A stretch of 64,000 bases of DNA. It comes from Mycolicibacterium grossiae. Its GTDB lineage: Bacteria; Actinomycetota; Actinomycetes; Mycobacteriales; Mycobacteriaceae. Below, in pieces: positions 27,036-33,680 of the stretch. The position numbers were made by a program, and so were the translations under genes. Each line of letters opens with the position of its first letter. Position 1 is the first letter of the stretch. The DNA lies in assembly GCF_008329645.1 (NCBI RefSeq), contig NZ_CP043474.1, positions 3,534,001 through 3,598,000 of the forward strand, given 5' to 3'. Under the pieces are notes generated by a model that was given only the letters and a program-made list of their open reading frames with translations, was not told where the DNA came from and ran no database searches.

Positions 27036-27515
27036 TCAGCTCTGCAGTGCCGCCAGCAGCAGATCCGGCCGCCGGCAGCTGAATAGCCAGTACGGCGTGG
27101 GGTCGTCGGGGTCGTCGAGCACGACCAGCACCATGGGGCCCACCCACGCGCGGTGCACCACGTAGGCGGCCGGGTCGAGCTGCCGTCCGAGCGCCGCCGA
27201 CTTCGCCGACTTCGGCACCCGAGCGGTGCGCGCGATGACGCCCACCGGCAGGTGTGCCGCCCCCACCCAGAGTTCCGGTTCGGCGCCCGGCGCCGCGACC
27301 ACGCGCACGTCGAGGCGGCCCAGCCAGGTCAGCGCCGCCGCGGCCACCAGCGCGAGCACCACGAACGGCACCCAGAACGGGATCGCCTCGATGCCGAGGT
27401 TCACCTCGAAGGCGATCAGCGCGGCCAGCCCGAGGCCGGGCAGCCACCACCACCACGGCACCCGGAGCCGCTCGCGGTAGCGCACGGTTCCGGCGGCTGC
27501 ACGCGTGTCTGACAC
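27036..27515 (-). CDS. DUF3093 membrane protein (Rv2698-like)
   Basis: 159 aa. Two adjacent transmembrane helices (VPWWWWLPGLGLAALIAFEVNLG and FWVPFVVLALVAAAALTWLG) are followed by a soluble domain with the family motif RVVAAPGAEPELWVGAAHLPVGVI and the end YWLFSCRRPDLLLAAL. The GTG at 27515 is chosen because TACTCT ends 7 nt upstream; in-frame starts further upstream would overlap dut. Function unknown. Divergent from dut. Confidence 0.85.
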   Translation of the reverse strand: MSDTRAAAGTVRYRERLRVPWWWWLPGLGLAALIAFEVNLGIEAIPFWVPFVVLALVAAAALTWLGRLDVRVVAAPGAEPELWVGAAHLPVGVIARTARVPKSAKSAALGRQLDPAAYVVHRAWVGPMVLVVLDDPDDPTPYWLFSCRRPDLLLAALQS

Positions 27516-27522
27516 GCGGCCA

Positions 27523-27532
27523 AGAGTAATCT
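27523..27532. promoter_or_regulatory. Overlapping divergent -10 elements of DUF3093 gene and dut
   Basis: Minus-strand TACTCT (27523-27528) ends 7 nt before the DUF3093 GTG. Plus-strand TAATCT (27527-27532) ends 8 nt before the dut GTG. The hexamers share two base pairs, so both promoters cannot be melted at once. Confidence 0.6.
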
Positions 27533-27540
27533 CGTGCATC

Positions 27541-28005
27541 GTGTCCACCTCTCTGGCGGTCGTCCGGCTGGATCCGGAACTGCCGCTGCCGGCCCGCGCC
27601 CACGACGGCGACGCGGGCGTCGACCTCTACAGCGCGGTCGACGTCGACCTGGCTCCCGGTCATCGCGCGCTCGTCGGCACCGGCATCGCGGTCGCCATCC
27701 CGCACGGGATGGTCGGGCTGGTGCATCCGCGCTCGGGACTGGCCGCGCGCGTGGGCCTTTCGATCGTGAACAGCCCCGGCACGATCGACGCCGGCTACCG
27801 CGGCGAGATCAAGGTGGCACTGATCAACCTCGACCCGAGCGCACCCATCGCGATCCGGCGCGGTGACCGCATCGCGCAGCTCCTGGTGCAGCGGGTCGAA
27901 CTTCCCGATCTCGTCGAGGTCACGTCCTTCGATGAGGCAGGGTTGGCTGACACCACCCGTGGCTGCGGCGGTCACGGTTCCTCCGGCGGACACGAGAGTT
28001 TGTGA
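27541..28005 (+). CDS. dut: dUTP diphosphatase
   Basis: 154 aa, identical in length to M. tuberculosis Dut. Trimeric all-beta dUTPase that hydrolyses dUTP to dUMP and PPi. All five motifs: GDAGVDLYS (1), PRSGLAARVGLSIVN (2), GTIDAGYRGEIKV (3), RGDRIAQLLV (4) and the mobile C-terminal TTRGCGGHGSSGG (5). The GTG at 27541 is the family start. The stop overlaps the next ATG by one base (TGATG), indicating translational coupling. Confidence 0.97.
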   Translation: MSTSLAVVRLDPELPLPARAHDGDAGVDLYSAVDVDLAPGHRALVGTGIAVAIPHGMVGLVHPRSGLAARVGLSIVNSPGTIDAGYRGEIKVALINLDPSAPIAIRRGDRIAQLLVQRVELPDLVEVTSFDEAGLADTTRGCGGHGSSGGHESL

Positions 28006-28787
28006 TGGCACTGCGTAGGCGCAAGAGCGACGGCGGCGACGGCCGCACACCCGAATCCGCCGAACCGGAGGTCCCCGCTGCAGCCGCCGCGCCGGCGGCC
28101 ACCGCCGGGGGCGACGACGAGGACGGCCCCTTCGACATCGGCGACTTCGACGATGCCGCGGTCGCGTCCATCGGCAGGCACGACCTGGGTGCGGTGCTCA
28201 TCCCCGAGCACGACGGCGCGGAGATGGTGTTCGAGGTCAACCAGCAGGGCGTTCCGAGTGCGGTGTGGATGGTGACGCCCAGCGGGCGCTACAACATCAC
28301 CGCCTGGGCCGCCCCGCGCAGCGGCGGGCTGTGGCGCGAGGTGGTCACCGAGATCGCCGACTCGCTGCGCAACGACAACGCCCAGGTGAGCATCGAGGAC
28401 GGGCCCTGGGGCCGCGAGGTGGTCGGTGTGGTGACCTCCGGACCGGAGCCCGTCGTCATGCGGTTCATCGGCGTCGACGGCCCCCGGTGGATGGTTCGCG
28501 GCGCGGCCATCGGTCCGCCGCAGAACGCCGACCAGATCGCTCGCGAGGTGCGTAAAGCACTGGCCGACACCGTGATCCGTCGCGGCGACACGCCGCAGCC
28601 GGTGCGCGCCATGCTGCCGCTGCAACTGTCGGAGTCGCTCGTCGAGCGGCTGCGCGCCCGCGCCGCCCAGATGGTCGCCGAGCACGCCGCCACCCAGCCG
28701 GCCCCCGCGCCCGAACCGGCGCCCGAGGCCCGGCGCAGCGAGCAGGGCTCGGCGATGCAGCAGTTGCGGACCATCACCGGCGGCTGA
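28005..28787 (+). CDS. DUF3710 protein (Rv2696c-like)
   Basis: 260 aa. Basic start MALRRRKSDGG, acidic linker, then the conserved domain: FDIGDFDDAAVASIGRHDLGAVLIP, GVPSAVWMVTPSGRYNITAWAAPRSGGLWREVVTEIADSL, VVGVVTSGPEPVVMRFIGVDGPRWMVRGAAIGP. Pro/Ala-rich C-terminal tail. Function unknown; the fold is not recognised. Coupled to dut by a one-base overlap, as in other mycobacteria, which hints at a nucleotide- or genome-maintenance context without proving it. Confidence 0.85.
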   Translation: MALRRRKSDGGDGRTPESAEPEVPAAAAAPAATAGGDDEDGPFDIGDFDDAAVASIGRHDLGAVLIPEHDGAEMVFEVNQQGVPSAVWMVTPSGRYNITAWAAPRSGGLWREVVTEIADSLRNDNAQVSIEDGPWGREVVGVVTSGPEPVVMRFIGVDGPRWMVRGAAIGPPQNADQIAREVRKALADTVIRRGDTPQPVRAMLPLQLSESLVERLRARAAQMVAEHAATQPAPAPEPAPEARRSEQGSAMQQLRTITGG

Positions 28788-28801
28788 GCCGGCGCCTCAG
28801 G

Positions 28802-28838
28802 CCTCCAGCAGCGCCTCACGCCTCCAGCAGCGCCTCGA
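28802..28838. repeat. Near-perfect tandem duplication of about 19 bp
   Basis: Two adjacent copies of a unit beginning CCTCCAGCAGCGCCTC occur at the 3' end of the alpha/beta hydrolase gene. The copy outside the reading frame repeats the last codons, so the stop codon sits between the two copies. Looks like a recent slippage event with no clear functional effect. Confidence 0.7.
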
Positions 28839-29514
28839 CGCACGCCCGGCCCAGGACGCCCGGGTCGGCGCCCATCGCATCCAGGGTCACCGTGCGCAGC
28901 GCCGCCCGCGGTGCCGCCGCCACCCATTCGAAGGCGACCTCCACGGGGTGCACCGCGTCGTCGGTCGCCGCGGCCACGCCCAGCGGCACCACCAGCGCCC
29001 CCAGTTGCGCGCTGGTCGGCGCGCTGAACGCGGCCGCCTCGGCCATGGCGTCGGGCAGCGACGGCCACTGCCCGGCCCACGACCGGGCGAGTTCGTCGCC
29101 CAGCCACTGCGGGCTCGAGGCACGCATGTCCGCGATCGTCGCGCCGAGTCCGTCGCGGCGGAGCAGGTGTGCGGTGTGCGTGGCCGCGCGGGCGGCGGCC
29201 GCGCCCTCGCTCGGCCCCGTCCACGCCGGCAGGGCGGCGAGCACGCCGACGACGCGCCGCGGGTGTCGCAGCGCCCACGCGAGCGCGACCGCGGCGCCGA
29301 TCGAGATGCCGCCGACGAGGATCGGCGCGTCGTGCGCCGCCTCGTCGAGCGCCGCGACGTAACCGTCGATCAACCGCGCGGGGTCGGGCGCCGGGGTCAC
29401 CACCCCGGCGCCGTGCTCGTGCAGTGTGGGGGAGAACACACGGTAGGCGTAGTCGTCGTCAGAACCCGTGCCGGGCAGCACGACCGCCGTCGTGCCCTGG
29501 AGTTTGAGCGCCAT
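28816..29514 (-). CDS. Alpha/beta hydrolase (Rv2695-like)
   Basis: 232 aa. Fold indicated by AVVLPGTGSDDDYAYRVF (oxyanion region), nucleophile elbow LVGGISIGAAVALAWAL (Ser in GISIG), and VVPLGVAAATDDAVHPVEVAFEWV (acid Asp). The final His is less evident, possibly the HP of DAVHP. The ATG at 29514 matches the conserved MALKLQGTTAVVLPG start. Substrate unknown. Convergent with the dut/DUF3710 pair. Confidence 0.75.
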   Translation of the reverse strand: MALKLQGTTAVVLPGTGSDDDYAYRVFSPTLHEHGAGVVTPAPDPARLIDGYVAALDEAAHDAPILVGGISIGAAVALAWALRHPRRVVGVLAALPAWTGPSEGAAAARAATHTAHLLRRDGLGATIADMRASSPQWLGDELARSWAGQWPSLPDAMAEAAAFSAPTSAQLGALVVPLGVAAATDDAVHPVEVAFEWVAAAPRAALRTVTLDAMGADPGVLGRACVEALLEA

Positions 29515-29616
29515 CGTCCGATCGTGCCGTGCGGGTGCGGTGAGCGCGTCGCCGACACCGCCGAAGGCGACGTGGCATATCGGAACCAAGAGGTCTACCG
29601 TGGCGTTGATTGAGGA

Positions 29617-29633
29617 GGATCCACGGTGGATCC
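29617..29633. promoter_or_regulatory. Perfect palindrome before the OB-fold gene
   Basis: GGATCCAC and GTGGATCC flank one central G. It lies 22 nt upstream of the OB-fold gene start, in a leader after a possible TACCGT -10. It could be an operator or an RNA hairpin that sits just before the Shine-Dalgarno. Confidence 0.35.
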
Positions 29634-29655
29634 GCCACAGCGGTCAGGAGAGACC

Positions 29656-30027
29656 ATGGCCACGGCCGAAGGTTATCTGCGTCGTCTCACCCGTCGTCTG
29701 ACGGAGGACCCAGAACAACTCGACGTCGAAGAACTCACCGACGAGGCGACCCAGACCGGAGCCCAGAAGGCGATCGACTGTCGTCGCGGGCAAGAGGTCA
29801 CGATGGTCGGCACCCTGCGGTGCGTCGAGACCGCCGCCAAGGGGTGCGCGGGCGGCGTCCGCGCCGAACTGTTCGACGGCACCGACTCGGTGATGCTGGT
29901 GTGGCTGGGCCAGCGGCGCATCCCGGGCATCGAGAGCGGACGGACGCTGCGCGTGCACGGCCGCCTCGGTCACCTCGAGAACGGCAGCAAGGCGATCTAC
30001 AACCCGCACTACGAGATCCAGAAGTGA
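29656..30027 (+). CDS. OB-fold nucleic-acid-binding protein (Rv2694c-like)
   Basis: 123 aa. An N-terminal helical segment (AEGYLRRLTRRLTEDPEQLDVEEL) precedes an OB-fold resembling the RecG/DNA polymerase III alpha type: GQEVTMVGTLRCVE, VRAELFDGTDSVMLVWLGQRRIPGIESGRTLRVHGRLG, and YNPHYEI. RecG-like wedge domains have the same signature. AGGAG 5 nt before the ATG at 29656. The stop overlaps the next GTG (GTGA). It probably binds ssDNA or RNA; the process is unknown. Confidence 0.85.
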   Translation: MATAEGYLRRLTRRLTEDPEQLDVEELTDEATQTGAQKAIDCRRGQEVTMVGTLRCVETAAKGCAGGVRAELFDGTDSVMLVWLGQRRIPGIESGRTLRVHGRLGHLENGSKAIYNPHYEIQK

Positions 30028-30794
30028 CGGCCCCCGACCAGGGGACCCACGACTCCGGCGACACCACCGGGCCCGCCGACGCGGCGGCCGCCGAAGCGAA
30101 CGCCGAACCCACGCTCAACGCCCAGGCCGTGCTCGCCCAGATGGGCGGCATCAGCGGCCTGATCTACTCGTCGCTGCCGGTCCTCGTCTTCGTCCCCATC
30201 TCGTCGCTGTTCGGGCTCGTGCCCGCCATCTACGCCGCGCTCGGGGTGGCCACGCTCATCCTCGTCTGGCGGCTGATCCGCCGCGACACCCTGCAGCCCG
30301 CGTTCTCCGGCTTCTTCGCCGTCGGCATCAGCGTGCTGATCGCCTACATCGTGGGTGAGTCGAAGGGCTACTTCCTGCTCGGCATCTGGTCGTCGCTCGT
30401 CTACGCCGGCGTGTTCGCGCTGTCGGTGGTGATCCGCCGCCCGCTCGTCGGCTACGTCTGGGGCTGGGCGAACGGCCGCGACCGGGGCTGGCGGCGGGTC
30501 CGCCGCGCCGTGCTCGCCTTCGACGTCGCCACCATGGTGTGGGCAGTGGTGTTCGCCGCCCGCTTCATCGTGCAGAACCACCTCTACGACGACGACCAGA
30601 CCGGCCTGCTCGGCGTCGCGCGCATCGCGATGGGATGGCCGCTGACCGCCGTCGCGGCGCTCGTCACCTACCTGGCCATTCGCAGCGCGCAGCGCACCCT
30701 GCACGCGCACGAGTCGCAGGACGCCGAACCCGCGGACGCCGAACCCGAGAGTGCGCCGTCGGAGGCGTCCCGCCCTGCGGGGGCCGGCGACTGA
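30024..30794 (+). CDS. DUF3159 membrane protein (Rv2693c-like)
   Basis: 256 aa. Acidic N-terminal tail, then QAVLAQMGGISGLIYSSLPVLVFVPI, the family signature, and five to six transmembrane helices (IYAALGVATLILVWRLI, FAVGISVLIAYIVGESKGYFLLGIWSSLVYAGVFALSV, VATMVWAVVFAARFIVQNHLY). Short acidic C-terminal tail. Function unknown. The GTG start overlaps the OB-fold gene stop, and its own stop overlaps the MFS gene, so the three are one translationally coupled unit. Confidence 0.85.
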   Translation: MTAPDQGTHDSGDTTGPADAAAAEANAEPTLNAQAVLAQMGGISGLIYSSLPVLVFVPISSLFGLVPAIYAALGVATLILVWRLIRRDTLQPAFSGFFAVGISVLIAYIVGESKGYFLLGIWSSLVYAGVFALSVVIRRPLVGYVWGWANGRDRGWRRVRRAVLAFDVATMVWAVVFAARFIVQNHLYDDDQTGLLGVARIAMGWPLTAVAALVTYLAIRSAQRTLHAHESQDAEPADAEPESAPSEASRPAGAGD

Positions 30795-32218
30795 CGAGCC
30801 CGCGCGCCGACCGGACGCTGATCGCGGTTGCGGTCCTCGCGTCCTTCGTCGCGTTCCTCGACGGGTCCGTGGTGAACCTCGCGCTACCGGCGATCTCCGG
30901 GGACCTCGGTGGCGGGGTCGTCACCCAGCAGTGGGTCGTCGATGGCTACCTGCTGACGCTCGGCGCGCTGATCCTCGTCGCCGGTGCGGTGTCCGACTCC
31001 TACGGCCGGCTGCGCGTGCTGCGCTGGGGTCTGCTGGTGTTCGCGGTGGCATCGCTGCTGTGTGCCGTCGCGCCGAGCGGGTGGTCGCTGATCGCCGCGC
31101 GCTGTCTGCAGGGCGTCGGCGCGGCGTTCCTGGTGCCCAGTTCGCTGGCGATGCTCAACGCCCACTTCAGCGGTCCCGCGCAGGCGCGGGCCATCGGTAC
31201 CTGGACGGCGTGGACGGGCACCGCCTTCGTCGTCGGACCGCCGCTGGGCGGCGTGCTGGTGGACACGCTGAACTGGCGGTGGGTGTTCGGCCTCAACCTG
31301 GTTCCGCTCGCGGTCACGCTGCTGCTCGCGCTGCGCCTGCCCGCCGACGCCCCGGTGGCGGGCAGGCAGCGCATCGACGTCGTCGGCGCGGTGCTGGCCG
31401 CGGTCGGTCTGGCGGCGACGGTGTTCGCGCTCATTGAGCAGCAGCGGCTCGGCTTGACGCATCCCGCGGTGGCCGGGTCCCTCGCCATCGGCATCGCCGC
31501 GGTGGTGGCGTTCCCCTTCTGGGAGCGCCGTGCGGCGCGGCCGATGATGCCGCTCACGCTGTTCGCCCGGCGCAACTTCGCCGCGGGGAACCTCGCGACG
31601 GTGTTCCTCTACGCGGCGGTGTCGCTCGGCACGCTGATCGTCGCCCTGTTCCTGCAGGAGGCCGTCGGCATGTCGGCCGCGCTCGCCGGGCTGGCCACGC
31701 TGCCGGTGCCCGTGCTGTCGTTCTTCCTCGCCCCGCGCTTCGGCGCGCTCGCCGGCGCACACGGTCCGCGGGTGTTCATGGCGGTCGGCCCGCTGGTGGC
31801 CGCGGTCGGCTTCGCGCTGATGTGCACGGCCGGTGAGCCGTTCGACTTCTGGACGCAGGTGCTGCCGGGGTTGACGGTGTTCGGGCTGGGACTGTCCATC
31901 ACGGTGTCGCCGTTGACGGCAGCGGTGCTCGCGGCGGTCGACCCGTCGCAGAGCGGCATCGGGTCGGCGGTCAACAACGCCATCTCGCGCATCGCCGGGC
32001 TGATCGCGGTGGCCTTCATGGGCGTGCTGGTGGGGCCGGCGCTCGACGTCGAGGGCTTCCGCCGCGTCGCCGCGCTGGTGGCCGTGCTGTTCGCCGCCGC
32101 CGGGGTGGTCTCGGCCATCGGCATCCGCAACCCCGCTGGGGGCCTGGGCGCAGTTACCCTCGATGCGCTGGCGCGCTGCCACGACCGCGCGACACCGCCC
32201 CCGGCCGTGCGGCGCTGA
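30791..32218 (+). CDS. MFS drug-efflux-type transporter (DHA2-like), apparent CTG start
   Basis: About 475 aa with 12-14 transmembrane segments. MFS signatures: VAFLDGSVVNLALPAISGDL in the first helix (the D of FLD and the following motif are typical of DHA2 exporters), TQQWVVDGYLLTLGALILVAGAVSDSYGRLRVL (loop 2-3 motif A), and ARCLQGVGAAFLVPSSLAML. No ATG, GTG or TTG exists at the family-typical start. The best candidate is CTG 30791, which overlaps the stop of the DUF3159 gene (CTGA), suggesting coupled initiation on a rare codon. Substrate unknown. I know no tubercle bacillus counterpart at this place. Confidence 0.8.
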   Translation: MTSPRADRTLIAVAVLASFVAFLDGSVVNLALPAISGDLGGGVVTQQWVVDGYLLTLGALILVAGAVSDSYGRLRVLRWGLLVFAVASLLCAVAPSGWSLIAARCLQGVGAAFLVPSSLAMLNAHFSGPAQARAIGTWTAWTGTAFVVGPPLGGVLVDTLNWRWVFGLNLVPLAVTLLLALRLPADAPVAGRQRIDVVGAVLAAVGLAATVFALIEQQRLGLTHPAVAGSLAIGIAAVVAFPFWERRAARPMMPLTLFARRNFAAGNLATVFLYAAVSLGTLIVALFLQEAVGMSAALAGLATLPVPVLSFFLAPRFGALAGAHGPRVFMAVGPLVAAVGFALMCTAGEPFDFWTQVLPGLTVFGLGLSITVSPLTAAVLAAVDPSQSGIGSAVNNAISRIAGLIAVAFMGVLVGPALDVEGFRRVAALVAVLFAAAGVVSAIGIRNPAGGLGAVTLDALARCHDRATPPPAVRR

Positions 32219-32222
32219 CGCC

Positions 32223-32882
32223 TCAGCGCGGGTGCAGGATCAGGCTGCGCAGCTGCTCCTCGACCTCGGCGACCGCCACGAACAGCAGCTCGTCGCCGCC
32301 CTCGAGGGGCTCGTCGTCCTCGGGCACGATCACCCGCGCACCGCGCAGGATCGTCACCAGCGATGCGTCGCGGGGGAGTTCGAGGCGTTTGACGGCCTTG
32401 CCGCCCCACGGGGTGTCGTCGGGCAGCGTGATCTCGACGAGGTTGGCCTGCCCCTTGCGGAAGCTCATCAGCCGCACCAGGTCGCCGACCGACACGGCCT
32501 CCTCGACGAGGGACGCGAGCATCCGCGGCGTCGACACGGCGACGTCGATGCCCCAGTTCTCGTCGAACAGCCACTCGTTGCGGGGGTCGTTCACCCGGGC
32601 CACCACGCGCGGCACCGCGAACTCCGTCTTCGCCAGCAGGCTCAGGACCACGTTGGCCTTGTCGTCGCCGGTCGCGGCGATGACGACGTCGAACTCCTCG
32701 AGCTTCACCGACTCCAGCAGGCTCAGTTCGCACGCGTCGCCCAGGCGCCACTGCGCGGCCGGGATGGCGTCGACGTCGAGGTGCTCGGGATTGCGCTCGA
32801 GCAGTGTGACGTCGTGCCCGTCGACGAGTTCGCGGGCGATGGACCGGCCGACGGCGCCGGCCCCGGCAATGGCGACCTTCAC
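32223..32882 (-). CDS. ceoC: TrkA-family K+ transport regulator CeoC
   Basis: 219 aa. RCK protein: Rossmann VAIAGAGAVGRSIARELVDGHDVTLLERN (NAD-binding GxGxxG), then the TrkA-C domain (about residues 135-219: MSFRKGQANLVEITLPDDTPWGGKAVKRLELPRDASLVTILR). Such proteins gate K+ uptake channels in response to NAD(H)/ATP. The GTG at 32882 begins 7 nt after the ceoB stop, so the two are co-transcribed. Convergent with the MFS gene. It corresponds to Rv2692. Confidence 0.92.
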   Translation of the reverse strand: MKVAIAGAGAVGRSIARELVDGHDVTLLERNPEHLDVDAIPAAQWRLGDACELSLLESVKLEEFDVVIAATGDDKANVVLSLLAKTEFAVPRVVARVNDPRNEWLFDENWGIDVAVSTPRMLASLVEEAVSVGDLVRLMSFRKGQANLVEITLPDDTPWGGKAVKRLELPRDASLVTILRGARVIVPEDDEPLEGGDELLFVAVAEVEEQLRSLILHPR

Positions 32883-32889
32883 GGCATCC

Positions 32890-33564
32890 TCACTCGTCGT
32901 CGACGTCTTCGGCGGGCGGCAGGGCGGAGATCGCCATCGCCTCGGCGACGTGACCGGACACGGCGGCCAGGTACACCTGGTCGCCGGCCTGGATGACGGT
33001 CTTCGCATCCGGCAGCAGACCGCTGCCGAACCGGATGAGGAAGGCGACCCGGCCGCCGGTGGCGCGCTCCAGCGCCGTGACGCGGTGGCCCGCCCAGTTC
33101 TCGTGCAGCGGCAGTTCGGTGACGCCGACGTTGCCCGACGGGTCGCGCCACTTGGTGGTCTCGGTCTCGCGGGTCAGCACGTTGAGCAGCCGGTCGGTGG
33201 TCCACGGCACCGTGGCGACGGTCGGGATGCCGAGCCGCTCGTAGACCGCGGCGCGCTTGGCGTCGTAGATGCGGGCGACGACGCGTTCGACGCCGAACGT
33301 CTCGCGAGCCACGCGCGCGGAGATGATGTTCGAGTTGTCGCCGGAGGACACCGCGGCGAAGGCGCCGGCCTCCTCGATGCCGGCGCGCAGCAGCACGTCG
33401 CGGTCGAAGCCCATGCCCAGCACCCGCTCGCCGGGGAACTCGGGGGACAACCGGTGGAACGCGGTGCCGTCGCGGTCGATGACGGCGACCTCGTGCCCGA
33501 TGCGCGCCAGCCCGTCGGCCAGGGAGGCTCCCACACGGCCGCAGCCCATCACCACAACACGCAC
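32890..33564 (-). CDS. ceoB: TrkA-family K+ transport regulator CeoB
   Basis: 224 aa. Rossmann domain RVVVMGCGRVGASLADGLARIGHEVAVIDRD with Glu/Asp pairing typical of NAD-binding RCK domains, SSGDNSNIISARVARETFGVERVVARIYD, then a TrkA-C domain (WAGHRVTALERATGGRVAFLIRFG). The GTG at 33564 follows GGAAGGA. Upstream partner of ceoC; divergent from a KimA-like transporter. No TrkH/TrkG pore gene is seen in the window. It corresponds to Rv2691. Confidence 0.92.
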   Translation of the reverse strand: MRVVVMGCGRVGASLADGLARIGHEVAVIDRDGTAFHRLSPEFPGERVLGMGFDRDVLLRAGIEEAGAFAAVSSGDNSNIISARVARETFGVERVVARIYDAKRAAVYERLGIPTVATVPWTTDRLLNVLTRETETTKWRDPSGNVGVTELPLHENWAGHRVTALERATGGRVAFLIRFGSGLLPDAKTVIQAGDQVYLAAVSGHVAEAMAISALPPAEDVDDE

Positions 33565-33666
33565 GCGTCGGTTCCTTCCCGGGTCACGAGTTCAGAGAAC
33601 TTGGTGTGTCCACCTCGTGCTGCGCTGAAACGCTACAGCCACGAGACGATCGTCGTTGCCAGGGCA

Positions 33667-33672
33667 TACCCT
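33667..33672 (+). promoter_or_regulatory. -10 hexamer TACCCT before the KimA-like gene
   Basis: TACCCT ends 8 nt before the GTG at 33681, compatible with a leaderless or very short-leader transcript. Confidence 0.4.
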
Positions 33673-33680
33673 TGGCACTC

